NCBI RefSeq assembly: GCF_000499845.2
Contig: NC_023759.2
Span: 45,478,672 to 45,542,671 of the forward strand
Source of the DNA: Phaseolus vulgaris
Lineage: Eukaryota; Streptophyta; Magnoliopsida; Fabales; Fabaceae
Direction: 5' to 3'
DNA length: 64,000 bases
Made by a program: the position numbers and the translations under genes. Positions 11,332-24,993 of this stretch are shown here, in pieces. Below the pieces are notes generated by a model. That model saw only the letters and a program-made list of their open reading frames with translations, had not been told where the DNA came from and searched no databases. The first letter of the stretch is position 1, and the number at the start of each line of letters is the position of its first letter.

Positions 11332-14300
11332 TATATCATGAATTGCAAGTAAACAACAATGCAATTACTGTTTTTTTTTTCATATATATATTTGTTTTCT
11401 TTGAAGGAAAACAGAAGAAAACAAAATAGTGTTTTGGTCAATTTGTAGCAGTAATTAAGCTCTACCACATGTTGATCAACTAACTACTTTATAAGCTCTC
11501 TTTTAAGTTCATTCTGACATAAGGATTTCGTGCCTATAATTGAACGCAAGTGCTCCACCCAAGATTCTAGTTATTATTAATTATACATTTGAATTTTGAA
11601 TGCAAATACCTCAGCAATCTGTTAATCAACACACATGAAATAAATATGCTTCATCTCAAAACAATAATAAAAATCCTAATAATTAAAAACTACGCTTCAC
11701 ATCCAACATTAGTTAGTGTATTCCTTCTGATAAAAAGAAACAAGACAATGAAAAAAAAGGATAAGGCAAGAACATGTTTGCATCAGCATTTCTGATTCTC
11801 CAATAAGACCAAGTAAAGTGAATTCAACACATTGTTGTTTTTGTCATAGCCAATAAAAAGAAATATAATAAGCACGAGGGAATAAAGGAATTGAAAAAAA
11901 AAATGCAAAAAGTTGAATATAAGCACAACAAGTTATTAAAGATATGATAATGACCCCACGCATTATCACTTTCTTTTGTGAAACTAGCAACATAAAGAAA
12001 AGAACTTTCAGTTCTTCTCTGTGCTGGGAATCATTTTCTAATTTGTTCACTATTATCTACTAAGCTCATCATAAAATTGTTTAGCCATGTGTATTGAACC
12101 AGATCAGAGTCAGCATCCACTGTTGAGTTGGATCTGACTCACTCCTATGTTTCACTATATTTTCTTTTTAAATGAAAACGTTCATAATATTGTAAAGCTA
12201 TATACTCTTTATGAGGTTTCGAAAATGAAAATGACCAACAAATTTCATGTGAATATGGTCTTGTTCATGTTGAAGATATTCCATGGTAATCATCCAAACA
12301 TTACAAGCTCACATAGTGAAGTGTTACTTTAATTGCACATGCAGGGGGAAACTGCAAAATTTTGTATGAGGAGCCAAATGCATAAATTGTAATTAAATTA
12401 AGATTTTAAAATTAATTCATTAAATAGAAATAATAATGAAGAATTCATAATAATTTGACTACATATTATGAAAATCTTATTTACACAAATTAAAAACTGA
12501 AAGATTCTGACGCTAAAGTCAAAGAATGAATACTTAATTTTTAAAAATTAAGTGATTCAAATAATACGAAATCTTTATGACATTAAAGAGATAAAAAATT
12601 AAATTCCTGAAAGCGGCAACACTACCACCTCAACAGTACAAATATATCAATTCCTAAGCACAGTTATAAAATTTAGTATGGCACACATGTATAAGTAAAT
12701 TGAAACACCAATTAAAGGTATGTGTTTTATTTTTGTTCTTAGCATAATTTTTTTATAATGTTGAAACTCTTAATCTATATACTTTTCTTTAAACTTGGTT
12801 TTAATACCCTATTAATTTTAGTTAATCAATTTATTCTCAAACTTTTACAAATATTTGGAATTAAAGTTTTTATCATACTTAAAATTAATATTTAACAAGT
12901 ATATTTAAAGTCACAAAATTTAAAAATAAAGACTAAATTTATTTATTTTTTAAAGTTTGAGAACTAAATTCCTTAATTTAAAAATACAAAGACTAAAAAA
13001 TATAAAAAAAGTATAAAGAATTAAAACATTTTTTATTTGTAAACATGTTCTTCATTTTTTAAGATTTGACCTCGTATTAATATTATTTACCCGATAAATA
13101 AGTAATTATATATATTGAAAATTTAAATGGCCCAGCAAACAGGGGAATGTTTAGAAACGGAAACATAAAAGTTAGAAACTGGTGCAGTGCGTATTCCAAT
13201 TTCCACTAAATTTGAGTCTTACTCTTAGGAAAGGAAATTTGAGAGGTTTTGAAAAACTTTAAACTTATATATTTCTATATGTAGAACTTGTATATTATAG
13301 TTAAAAGTATTTATGGGATGTTACACATTGCATAACAAGTATAAATAGAATGAGCATGGAAAAGTTAAGAAAGAACAACAAAAGAACATATGACAAACAG
13401 GTTTGAAGAAGATGATATAACCAGATAAGTGAAAACTACAACAACATGACAATAAAAGATATTGCGATCAAGTTTCAACTGAAAAATAATGATAATATAA
13501 TAAAAAATACAAAATAAAGACAACTCAAAGCTGAACGAATTTGGAATATGGAATTGAAGTTCTAAGGAGCATAGCAAAAGCCAATGGTGTGAGGCAAAGC
13601 AATGTGTTGCAAAGGAGGTTGGTTATCAAACTGCTGCTTTAAGGCCTACAAATGACAGTAGCTGATTTTTACAAATAGGAAGAGATCTAGTGAGAACAGG
13701 GTTTAAAAAGTGGTGCTTCACAATTATCTTAAATGCTTCTTCAGCCATATCAAGGAAGGATCATAAGCAATGTTACTGGAGATTTAGGCAAGGGTTTGCA
13801 GTTTTGTTGACTTTGTTTGACTTAAAGTGGCACGGAGTCAGTTGGTCATTTGGTAAGTTTTGTCAGGAGTATATATATGTTGCTAAGTTTTATGCTTTTT
13901 TGAAACATGCTCAGTTATTAACGTCTCGTTTTAGCTCTGTTTTTTGTACTCTTTATAAGGGTCAGTTAGGTTTTGGGTGAGTTATTTTTGTTGAATGTTT
14001 TCTTCTTTATTAGGTTACTCTGGCTAGCTTGTATAATATAAGGGAATGTGGTGTGTGACAAAAGAATGAATGTTATTAGCATTGACACACCAAACTTTTA
14101 TATATATAGTTTAAAAGAGTTGAAAATTTCCTATATATACTCATTTATAAATATAATACATTCTTGTTGATATAAAAAAAGAAAGTCTATATTCACAACA
14201 CGTGAAAAACATTTATATATATTTTAATCCCTTACACTCATTATAATATTTAAAATTAAAATTTTATATTTACAATTACTCTTTCTTTAAAAATAAAAGA

Positions 14301-15696
14301 AAAACAATCTATTATCTCCCTTTTATTTAAAAAAAAAGTGCAATAGGATAAAACAGAATATATAAATAACATTATCTATAACTGATAACTTGTATAAAAA
14401 TAAAAGAATATGTTGTAATAATTACTAGTGGACATTTATTTTCATTTATATTCTCTCAATAAAATATCAGCAATGACTTAAGATTGTAAGACCTTTTCCA
14501 CTCTATCTCTATTTTTTGTTGAAAAAGACAGAAGGACATACTAGATACTCAACCAATGCGATTTTACATGAAAGAATAGTGGATACTCTTCTGTGTACAT
14601 TAGGATATATGTTAATTAACACAAATAATGAATGGATCAATTAATTGCACGTGTTCCTATATAATTGTGGATAGGATTCCAAATATGTAATGGAAAATTA
14701 TCATTATACACTGCACCTAGAGATTCAAGAAGAAAAGAAAGATTAAAAAAACATATGTATTTATGAAAGACAAGTAATATGATATAATAAAAAAATATAG
14801 AGATACTGTTCTTTAACTCCTCAAATCTCTGTCATTATAATTTATAATTTTTTATTTAAAATTTAAATTTAAATTTAAGATTTAAGATATATGATTTTGA
14901 TTTAGGATTTAAGATTTGAGATATATAATTTAAGGTTTTGGATTTATGATTTATAATATAAGGTTTATGATTTAATAACTGATAAAAAAAGTTTATGATT
15001 TCAAATTTAATAATTTTTTTAATTTTTGAAATAATATTTAATTTAATTAATATAATAACTAATTATATTTTATTATAAAAATATTTTTTATTTAATATTT
15101 TTTATAGTGTGTCCTATTCACACGTTAACAATTTCACTTGAACTCTGAATTATAGGTATGATTCTTAACATAATACATACTATAATACAATACTTTTTAT
15201 ATTTCTATTTCAATTATTTGATCAATTTTATTACTAACATCTCAAGATTCAAAACATGTTTGATTAACTTGTATTATAATAATTAAATGTATTTTTGATG
15301 TTAATGAAGGAACAATACTTCGATTTGATAATTGATAAGTAGTTAATTGCTCATGTAAAAAATTAACTATAGGTAATTATAAGAGAATTAGAAACATGAA
15401 AAAATAGAACAAGACCGAGTTTGAAACTTTAAAGGACCAAAATGGTGGTTTGAAGAAAAGTCAAATTGATAACACTTATGTAGGATGAAAATTTTTCAGT
15501 AAAAGTAACACATTTTATAGTGAAAGTGTTTAGAGATAAGTTACCTACTAGCCAAAATTTATGAAAAATATACATGTCAAGAAAGGCATTTTTGGCAACA
15601 TTATTTTTGCATTGTGCCTAATCTCAAGAAGGTTAGGCGAAGTGTTGTGTGGTGCTCTATCACATAATTCAATATTTAGGTGTTTCTTTTTTACCT
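9767..15696. other. Long AT-rich spacer
   Basis: No gene is supported. Short frames near 11229, 11589, 11844, 12147, 13365 and 13690 have no recognisable domain and no conserved splice context. A moderately GC-richer patch at 13600-14060 might be an old repeat or a non-coding transcript, but nothing identifies it. The rest is A/T homopolymers, short AT repeats (for example TTTAAGATTTA-like repeats near 14870-15000) and one long (AT)n tract. Confidence 0.5.
11274..11329. repeat. (AT)n microsatellite
   Basis: About 28 uninterrupted AT dinucleotides. Such a tract is likely length-variable between accessions. Confidence 0.95.
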
Positions 15697-15990
15697 AGTC
15701 AAATTTCTCCCTACATTCTATTAATTTAGATAAAATTATCAAAATGTTCTATCTAATTCTTATTATTCTGGAAAGTTCTTTGAAAAATTTATTCTGAAAA
15801 ACACATTACAGAATATATATAATATATTTTGTAAAGTTTATTTTGAAAATTGTTCTAGAAAAGATTTAACAGAAATATATTTCATGAATTTTGAAAAATA
15901 TATTCTGGAAATATTCCATAAAAAGTAACCCATTAAAAAGGATAAATCAGTCTTTTTAAAATTGATAGGGTTCAGAAAGAAATTTGTTGG
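15697..15990. mobile_element. Possible degenerate member of the CTTCCTGCACC MITE family
   Basis: The left side reads AAATTTCTCCCTACATTC. The right side, reverse-complemented, reads AAATTTCTTTCTGAACCC, resembling the inverted ends of the nearby MITEs. The interior has repeated TTCTGGAAA/TTTTGAAAA words like those inside the copy at 54807-55164. No target duplication was found, so this is a tentative, more diverged copy directly beside a clear one. Confidence 0.3.
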
Positions 15991-16087
15991 ATACAAAACT
16001 AAACACCCTACTATTTACCCACAAATTAGGGCTGGCATTAGAGGCCCACTTGCTGGCCTGGTAATCATTCCATTAAATTATTTAGGG

Positions 16088-16468
16088 GTCTGTTTCTTCC
16101 TGCACCTCCATATCTTCTTCTCTCACCTTCATAACTTTTTGAATTTCCAAAAATGCCTCTTTATAATATTCTAGATTACATAATCCGGAAGTCATTTTCC
16201 AAATTTGTAATTAGCTTCCGGATTACATAATCCGGAAGCCTTTTTTCATATGCATGATTACTTTTCGGATTACATAATCCGAAAGTCTTATTTAGCTTCC
16301 GGATTATGTAATCCAGAAGTCTTTTTTCAAATGAGTTTCCAGATTATATAATCCAAAAACTATTCTATGGAGGTGACACAAGAAGGATAAAAATGTATTT
16401 TCATATTGTGCATGGAGGTGACAGAAGAACATATGGAGATAGATATGAAGGTGTAGGAAGAAACAGTC
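16088..16468. mobile_element. MITE, Mutator-like, with perfect 9-bp target duplication
   Basis: The left end reads GTCTGTTTCTTCCTGCACCT and the right end, reverse-complemented, reads GACTGTTTCTTCCTACACCT. The similarity continues through CCATATCT, giving inverted ends of about 28 bp with few mismatches. The 381-bp element is flanked by an exact 9-bp duplication, TATTTAGGG, at 16079-16087 and 16469-16477. There is no transposase, so it is non-autonomous. The interior is an array of palindromes (16173-16360). A 9-bp duplication points to mobilisation by a Mutator-like transposase encoded elsewhere. Short frames within it, such as 15962-16174, are not genes. Confidence 0.8.
16173..16360. repeat. 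Array of five 24-bp near-palindromes
   Basis: Five units of the form CTTCCGGATTACATAATCCG plus GAAG begin at about 16173 (partial), 16215, 16262, 16296 and 16336, at intervals of 34-47 bases. Each reads almost identically on both strands; only the centre (ACAT or ATGT) breaks the symmetry. The spacers are AT-rich and dissimilar. The array forms the core of the MITE at 16088-16468, and degraded units recur in the copy at 18464-19048. Confidence 0.85.
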
Positions 16469-16477
16469 TATTTAGGG

Positions 16478-17848
16478 TTCCTTCTATATTTTTCCTGATG
16501 GAGTTTCGTTATTAACTTTCCCATTTCCGACAGAACCTAACCTCTCAATCTTTCCTTTTGTTTTTTACTTATCTATCCACTTAGAATTGAACTTTAATAA
16601 TATAATTAATAACTTTACGACTATCTCCCTGTTTCTATCTAATTCTTAATATTTTAGACACCTATTAAATAAATAAAAATTAACTAAATAAAAATTAACT
16701 GTATTCCTCAATTTATATCTATGAGTGAGTTTTGAACACGTTTCTTTTTAAATTGCATATCCGTGTCAGACATAATTGGACACTAAAACTTGTAAGACAT
16801 GTATTTGTAAAGTGTCTAATTTAAAAAATATTTGTTAAATTTCTGACAATTATAACATGGTTCTAATATAATTTTAAAAATAAAAATACATAAATTTTTT
16901 TAAAATTCAAGTTTATTATATAATTTTTTATTATAATTATAAAAATAAAGAACAAATATTTTAAATTAACTATGAGAAAAAATTTTCCTTGAAAAAATTG
17001 AAATATAATTGTGCTGTATCCGTATAGTATTAATATCCTATATTAGCCTGAAAACGTGATAGTAAAAATCGATGATGCTCTGCAAATGGGTCTTTTACGA
17101 GAAGTGGAGGTTAGGTTTGAATCCATTGATGCACTATCATTTCTAGTTTCTTACGTTGTTATCCGTTTTAATTTAAAATTTAAATGATGCCGTTTCGACC
17201 TCCTGTGTGTATCTAACCAGTATGATGTGGTAAATAATTATTTAAATTTTTCCTCATTTTCTATTAAAAGTTAAAATTTATTGTTAGTTATTTATTTCTT
17301 ATAATGTGTAAACTTATATAATAAAAATTTCCTTATATCTGTATTTATGTTAACATTTTTGGCTCTCGATATGTCAAAGCTTATTTGCTTAACGAGCCAA
17401 TGACCTGATAATAAATAAAATTTGTCAAATAAATATTAAAAATTTAAAAATTATTGTAAAAATACTTGAACAAATAAGCCATGCCTATCAAACTCAACAT
17501 TTGTCATATAAATTGATACTATAAATTTGAGTGCATAAAAAATTATAATCATTTGGTTCTGTGGATCAATACGCCTTGCACGGTTCAAAGCCTCTTTTTA
17601 CATCACTGTTAAAGACTAAACAATATCCAATTAATAATGGGCTTAAGAATGAAGCCCACACATTAAAACTGGTGTCTTTGAGACCGAAATCATTTCTTGA
17701 TGAAGTTAAAGTTCGTAGCAGCCCAATCTCAGTAATCACTTGTTCAAACCAGTGGTCCATTAGGCCCACAATAGAACCAGTAATTGTCCAACTAAATTTT
17801 TTTATTTATAGAATTTCGGAATCTTATTCAAGAAACGAATTAAAGGTG
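16478..17848. other. Spacer between MITE copies
   Basis: AT-rich DNA without a recognisable gene. The frame at 17561-17881 runs into the next MITE and has no known domain. A GC-richer stretch at about 17030-17215 contains nothing identifiable. Confidence 0.45.
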
Positions 17849-18330
17849 GGTTTTCTCTTCCTCCACCCCCTTAATTCCTAACTGCACCTCCATAATTTTA
17901 AAATGAACACTTTACTTTTCATAGGTGACTATCGAATTACTTCTTCCAAATATCTTTTTTCAGAACATGATTTATGGAACAAGTTTTCTAGAACATATAA
18001 GATATATTTTAAAATAAACTTTATAGAATAAGCTTTCCAAAACATATAGGAGATGTCTTATATGAGATGTCTTTTAGAATAAGATTTCTTGAACAAAATT
18101 GTTCAAACATATATGATACCTTTCGGAACGAATTTACTTCCAAATCCATTGTTTTACTCTTTCTCTCTGTCTCTCTCTTTCTTCTTTCTCTTAAAGAGTG
18201 TACCAGAGGTGTAGTTGGAGACGTGGGGAGCAGCAACGGTGGCGTGGTGCAGGGAGGATAGGTATTTAGTGTTTTTGCTGTTAGTATTAGGGTGCAGGTA
18301 GTGATCATAGCAGTGCAGGAAGAAAAATCC
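17849..18330. mobile_element. MITE of the CTTCCTGCACC family
   Basis: The left end reads GGTTTTCTCTTCCTCCACC (from 17850) and the right end, reverse-complemented, reads GGATTTTTCTTCCTGCACTG. The flanks TTAAAGGTG (17840-17848) and TTAAATTTG (18331-18339) match at 7 of 9 positions, consistent with an aged 9-bp duplication. Internal sequence repeats words such as TTTTAGAATAAG and AACATATA in imperfect inverted order. At 482 bp it has no coding capacity; opposite-strand frames at 18021-18308 and 18067-18261 are shadows within it. Confidence 0.6.
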
Positions 18331-18463
18331 TTAAATTTGACTTAAATCAATTATAGGCCATGAATTTACTTGTCATTTTATTTGGATCATGACGAACTTA
18401 CAGGAGCAGTTTACAACTTTGAGAGTCAGATTAAGTTTATGGGCTTAACAGTTTCTTCCTCCA

Positions 18464-19048
18464 TACTGCTTCTTCCTGCACCTCCATATCTTTTTGTGCC
18501 ACTCTCATACTAAATATGAAAATATCTTTTGATCCTTTTTTGTCACTCCCATACATAATGCGAAAGATGTTTTTGGATCCGGAAGTTGTTTTTGAATTTG
18601 AGATAAGCTTATGGATTATGTAATCCGGATATATTTTGGATTACATAATCGCAAATTTAATCTCATATTCAGAAAAAACTTTCAGATTATGTAATTCAGA
18701 AGTTAATCACACATTTGAAAAAAAGACTCCCGGATTACATAATTTGGAAGCTAATTTCATATTTAGAGAAGACTTTCAAATGATGTAATCCAAAAGCTAA
18801 TCACGTATCAAAAAAAGGCGTACGAATTACATAATCCAAAAACAAAGCTCGTGTATAGAATTTTTTTTTTATTATGTAATATGGAAGCTAATCATAAAAG
18901 GCTTTCAGATTATATAATTCAGAAGTTAATTACAAATCTAGAAAAAAATTTATAAATTATAAATTCATTATATTAAAAAGATATTTTTGAAATAAAAAAC
19001 TTATGGAGTGTAACAATAACATATATACGGATGCAGAAAGAAGCGGTC
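18464..19048. mobile_element. MITE of the same family with degraded palindrome array
   Basis: The left end reads TACTGCTTCTTCCTGCACCT and the right end, reverse-complemented, reads GACCGCTTCTTTCTGCATCC. It is flanked by CTTCCTCCA (18455-18463) and CTTCGTCCA (19049-19057), a 9-bp duplication with one mismatch. The 585-bp interior contains eight or so degraded GGATTATGTAATCC-like palindromes between 18575 and 18960, so it is a longer and older relative of the copy at 16088-16468. Confidence 0.72.
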
Positions 19049-19057
19049 CTTCGTCCA

Positions 19058-22000
19058 TATTGATGAAATAAAAAGAACAGGGATCTATTTTTTTCTATAT
19101 TTAATAAATTTAATTAGACTGTAAGTTGTAAAGAATTTTACATTAACCTTCAATATCGAAGTTGGTTGACTTTATAGATACTCTAATAGTCATATATAAT
19201 ATGACTCTTAAAATAGATGAGCAGTATAAAAAAATTCAAAAATTAAAGTCTCCTCGACAACGGTAAAATCTCTTGTGTTAATGACAGAAACCGGGGTAGT
19301 TAATTACTCGGATCAGAGAGAAATGCAAGCATTTAAGCAAAAGAGACTCAAAAGATTCAAGATGGTGGTAAAGTTTGATAGGATAAGAACCATGTTGGTT
19401 GTGTCTCGTCTCTCTCTGGTAACGAGATTGATTTGGTTAATTTTCATGGAAGATAAGAGCAAGTAATGATTTTTCATCATGTCTTGATATATACGCCTTT
19501 CGAAAGCAAAAAGGAAAAGACTTGAGACTTATGTCGTCTGATAATAGGAGAAATTTAGAACATGTCTCGAGAGAAGACTTTTTTACAAAATACTGTGTTT
19601 GGACGGTGAAAGTAAAATCGCCCTTCTCTTCAATGTTTAGAATTAAGGGTTGCCCCAATCTTACGCAGATGAGGTGTTTGTAATTTTGACACTTCCAAAT
19701 ATACCGGACAAAAATATCTCTCAATCCCATGCCTCCTTAGCTTGAAACTTATATCTTTCGAAAGTGGTAATTTAGTTAATTTTTTACTCCCTGATAATAT
19801 TATGGTGCATAGTTAAGAACGCAATAAGAGATTGGGAAATGATGTTTTGTGTTTGGATGAAAGTAGGGTGTGAAGACATGTAGGATACCACTAGCCTTAT
19901 ATGATGTATGTGGGAATCTCATAATTATTGAAGAACACAATGAAAACGTTTATGAGCAGGAACAAGAGAGGACCCATATTTCCTCTCTATTATTGTTTCA
20001 GAAATCAGCAAGTTGACTCATGGGCCACCCACTCTGAGGACAGCCCCAGCTTTTGGGTCACTCTTCCAGTCACACACACACATGCTCCAATTTTATATTG
20101 CTTCCATACCAAACCCTTCTCTACCTTTACTCATCTAAAGGCAAAAATAAATAAATATATCATAAAGCACGCACACAAAAGGAGACGAAAGAAAATATAT
20201 ACTTTCTACCTAAAAAATCCAACCCTCCGATTTCATTCAATTCTCTTTGATCTTCCATTTGCGAAATTCGATTTTCACAAACTCCTTCAATTTATTGGTA
20301 TGATAATTCGTAGCATCAATGAATGTACTCAAGCATGAGGAAGAAACAAAAGGGACTACAGAGAATGAATGAGTGGTGTATGAGAAATCTTTACCCTATC
20401 CCCTAAAAAATGGAAATGAATGAGCAGTTTAGACGATGTTGATAATGTAAAGCTGCAAGTTCATGACGTAGTGCATGGAAGGGATTAGGAAAAGTAATGA
20501 AACTACCAGGACATGGAATTGTCCATACTTTCGGAGGCATTAAACTTTGAAACATTATTTTATTGTACACGAAAGATGCAAGAACCTGGCGAATCAAATC
20601 AAATACACAGAGAGCAACCTGAATTTTAATATTGTATGTTGGAATTCCACACCCCAATTGGGCAACAAATGGTCTCACATGATCCCTGTTTGGATAATAC
20701 AGCATATTATTTTATTTACATTCTTAATGTCCATGATCCAGTGATGGTGAAGCATGTTACTCAAGTATCTTTGATGGAGCGGTGAGTAGTGTATGATTAA
20801 TCTTGAAGTGTATATGAATATAGTTGTATACTAAAAGAATAAGTATGTTAGTGCTGTCTATCTTGCCATTATGAAATACATTTTAATCTCTCACCAGGTT
20901 GGTGTTTTGACAGGATAGATAACATCTACAACGTCACCATCTAATCCATTTAAAACTGGTAACCTATGATTCTTGCCTTTGTCTTATGTACCATTCAAAT
21001 ATTGGGATAATGCAGTATGGATCGAGAATAGTTAGGTAATTCATTCTTTGCTTTCTTCTTTTCTTTCTTTAAATAAAAAAAATTGTAGGTGATCCCTTTT
21101 GCAAATGAAAACCAACTTTCCAAGTGACACATATACACATTAAGCTTATGGGGTGGCATTCTCCAAAAGATAATCAAGAGTGGTGGGAGAGTGGGGTTCC
21201 TTCAAAAATGTCACTGTTATGACTGGAAAGAACATGTCCTTATCTCATCTTCCCAAGGGTCAAAAGTGCCAAACAGAGAGTGGCTTCTGGGGAGAGCCTA
21301 ACTCTAGACCAGTTTGTAGGTAGCCCATGGATACAAACATGCCACGTTACTTGCCATAAAAGTAAAAGTTTCCAAACAAACTATTTGCAACCTATTCATC
21401 AGCTGTTGCATCTAAGCTTGGGAGCTTTTAATTCACACATGGCCCACTGTTTGTTAGCCTCCTGCTTCCCAAGACTAACTAACCAGGAAGTAAGGAACAC
21501 AACACAAGCTCCTAATGGAATCTCTCAACCACTGTTTCAACCTCAACCTGACATAACTCTTCAATTACAACCTATTATGTTACGTTTGTTGAAAGAATTA
21601 GAAATTTCAACAACTCAATTATGGCCCTAATACTGTGTTAATAATTATCTAAGTATTATTGCTTCCACAAAACAGTTGCCCTTTTTCCCTCTATTTGGAA
21701 TGCAGAATGCTGAATTCGTGTGGTCGTAGAAGTCTATTCCGTATATGTGAAAATCGCCCCTTCCCCCTCCTAAGAAAGTTTGACATTTGAAGAAGACATA
21801 CGGTTCTTTAAATTCTCTCCATTAACATATCTGTCGGTTGCTTTAATTAACCCAAAAGTTTTCTTCCGCCTCTATTAATTATTAATTTGGAATCAACATC
21901 TATTTCCAGTTGTGTGTAGAACAAAAATACATTCAAAGTTACACTCGCCCATATTCAACTCCAAATGATTAGCAACGTTTTTTTAATACCAAATGGGGTG

Positions 22001-24540
22001 CAGAGCTGCAAGTTTATTACATCTCAATACTAATGAATTACAAAGCTGGTATACTCTTTCCACACCCACAAGAAAAAAGAAAAGAACAAATCTAGCAAAA
22101 AGGAGAGAAAATAAAAACTTACTTTTCCTTTGATGTTATAAAATAGCACTTCTTAAGTTTGTGAAAGAGCCAAGTAATGATGACTTACGCTTTGCTCGAT
22201 CCTCGCAGTTTCCAAAGTGGTAAAATGAGAATGACAGGAAGGAAGCGAAAAAATTTGTCTTTATTTTCACCAAACCACACACTGAAGAAGTCCAGTGGGT
22301 TTTGCCATTATTATTGTTATTATTATTATTATTAACAGATGTTGGTAATAGTGACAGTTCATGAAAACAGAAGAAGCAGAGAAGGGGGGTTAAACGGTGG
22401 TGCACGGGGGCACTAGCGGCGACTATAATAAGGGTAAGATATGTAAGCAGTATAGTATAGAAATGAATAAAAAAAAGAGTAAGATAAGATGCACTTTTTA
22501 GCATAGGTCATATAGAAAGTGTTGAGCAAAGGGACAGGATTTAAAAGGTAGGAGGTGTAGCTGGTGGTGACTCTGCGTCCTCCAAGTGTCCAACCAATTT
22601 TGTTGGGTACTTGTACTGTTGAGGAGTTGAGGGAAGGGCAACAAAACAAAAAGGAAGAATCAAGAATCACCCTTTCATTTCATTACATATATTATTGTTA
22701 TTATTGTGTACGTGAGTGTGTGTGTGTTAGTCTAGCTACAAAGAAAAAGAAATAAAATAGTTGTGTTGTGTTGTGAGTCATAATTTTGAATTTGTGCAGC
22801 TAACTCGTCTGGTGCTCCTTTAGCGGGAATCATGTGCCTTAAACGTCGATTTGAGTTATATTCTTATGTGGTGAAACACACTGGTCCTCTCCCACCAATT
22901 TAACCTAACATTCATCTCAAAACACTTATATATAAACAAAATATAAACTTTATCTTTTTAAATATATTAAATTTAATTTAATCTGTTTAAAACCTTTTTC
23001 ATATACCATCAATTGAAAAATATTTTATACTGATAATAATATTTTAATTAATCAATGATATACTAATAAATAATCAAATGAATGATTATTAAGTGGTGGT
23101 ATAAGTAATACTGGTAGAATGAGAGAGAGATTTACCTTTTAATAAGTAATTCAATTCAAATTCAGTACTTCATTTTTTTAAGCTAGTTCTTCATGCATTA
23201 TATTTTTTAATTAAGATTTTCTTTCTTTAAAAGAGAAAAGTTATTTCATTCCAAAAACCTTTACTAGAGTTTCCGATTAGAGTACGTGTAATCTTACTTT
23301 ATAGTTTGTTGTACCATACACTAGGACCACGTGAAACACAAGTATATACCATACTAAAGAAACACTAATTCAATCTAATTGTAAGAGAAAACATTAAATG
23401 GGATAAAAAGATTAAATTTATTTTAAATGGGATTTAAGAGTGATTTTAAATTCATCTCTTTATGATTTATTTATTGTGTTTTTGTACGAGTAGTTTAAAA
23501 TTAATGTGCGGTTATAAAAAGTATTTTTTGTGATTATTAACTTATTTGAGAATGGGATTACAAAAGTGCTTTATTTTATTCTAAAATTAGATAAAAGATT
23601 TTATATGTACTTACACAATAACATGTTGGTTTTGAAAAAAAAAACAACTTTTTTATTCAATTTTTTAAAAATTATATTATTGTAATAATATATTGACAAT
23701 TTTTTCAAGAGTAAATAAAATGTTTCAATAGTATTTCAAAAGTAAATAAAAAAGTGTTGACAATTTTTTCTAATAGTATTTTTTACTTTTTCCCGAACTT
23801 GACGTCTACTTTAGTTGGTTCTTGTTCCTATCTATAATCAAATATATTATTACCTCCACCATCAGAATGTTGCTTTGTAGCCTAATCTATATTATTTTAA
23901 GTTTTTTTAACAATTTCTAAATATCCTCAACTTATTTTTCTAACATGATTATGGGGATATTTCAAGTCAACAAGATAATATTTTCCTATAATAAAACAAA
24001 TAAGTATTTTCCTATAATAAAACAAAAGAATAAATAAAAACTCATATTTGGCTTTCAAAGTATATATCCGTGAAAATGGTAACATCATGAAGAAAACTCT
24101 TATTTGCAGGAACATGTACAATAATACAACTTTCGTCTGTGGCCTATGTGGATCTTTAAAGTAAGGTCAATAACAATCATCATCTTTGATATACTATGAT
24201 AATATAAAAAGTACTCATATATTATGATAATATAAAAAAATGGTGATGCTTTTATTTTTTAAACTCTTAATAGCTAAAAATGCATCATTTTCATTTTTAT
24301 TGAGAAAAAAAAATTAGTCAAGTTAAAAAGCTTAAATATATTTCAAAGTATGTGTCATTCTAAAAGAATGCAATTAAAGATTATATTTTTAAAAAATAAC
24401 ATATATCAATCTAAAAGAAAAAGAAGTGTTGATGCTTATTTTTATAATTCGCCATTCTTCATTGATTGTGATAGTTTGTTTTTCATGATTCTAATAAAGA
24501 ATTTGTTCAAAAACTCTATATACAAAAAAAAAAGTAATTT
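19058..24540. other. Gene-poor region, unassigned
   Basis: No gene is supported. Stretches at 19930-20340, 21180-21640, 21660-21900 and 22140-22910 are less AT-rich and could be promoters or non-coding transcripts. Frames within them (19928-20338 plus, 20403-20705 minus, 21280-21630 plus, 22136-22504 minus) have no recognisable domain or splice partners. The 22136-22504 frame is a translated TTA microsatellite. From 22920 on the sequence is plain AT-rich spacer. Confidence 0.4.
22307..22334. repeat. (TTA)n microsatellite
   Basis: About nine TTA units with one TTG interruption. It encodes the run of Asn seen in a minus-strand frame, which is therefore not evidence for a protein. Confidence 0.85.
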
Positions 24541-24600
24541 TATCCTAAGTTATCGAGCAACACTACATTAAGATAACTAATTGAGCACATTCTTGTAGTG
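24541..24600. mobile_element. Orphan CACTA-type terminus
   Basis: The segment ends in TTCTTGTAGTG at 24600, the reverse complement of CACTACAAGAA, which is the usual start of En/Spm (CACTA) inverted ends. No matching CACTACAAGAA left end is present upstream in the window, so this is a fragment or a far-truncated element. A second terminus-like word, TTTTTGTACTAGTG, lies at about 24791-24804. Confidence 0.35.
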
Positions 24601-24993
24601 CAACTAACTTTAAAAATTATACAAAAGTATTTTAATAAATCTCTTTTATTTCTATAATTAATTTTCTTTTATTTTTATAATTAAATTTTCTACTAACTAT
24701 AACCCTAAATCCTAAAAATCAAACCCAAATGAATAAAATATTGAATTGAATCGTCACTAATCTCTACTCTCTCCTGAGATTATTACTTATTTTTGTACTA
24801 GTGATTTTATTTTCAAATTATTTCTTCAATTAATTAGAATTAATAGAAGAAATTAAAATAGTGAATAATATATATCTATTAGCAATTCTTTCTTTACTAA
24901 AATGTGTTTGGTTTATTATTAACATCTATGTCTCCAAGGCATATTTTTAATCAAGGCTTATTCTTAATAAAAGTTAAGTTTTCTTATCATCCC

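Noticed and set aside
13690..13980. 96-residue plus-strand frame in a slightly GC-richer patch.
   Set aside because: No known domain and no splice context. It could be a repeat relic but nothing identifies it.
16414..16432. GTGACAGAAGAACATATGG resembles the start of miR156.
   Set aside because: The match covers about ten bases, the remainder differs, and it lies in the right end of a MITE whose sequence explains it.
20403..20705. 100-residue minus-strand frame with Cys and Pro residues.
   Set aside because: No recognisable domain, no neighbouring exon with fitting splice sites, and no promoter signal.
22136..22504. Minus-strand frame with a hydrophobic start and an Asn run.
   Set aside because: The Asn run is a translated TTA microsatellite and the remainder has no recognisable family.
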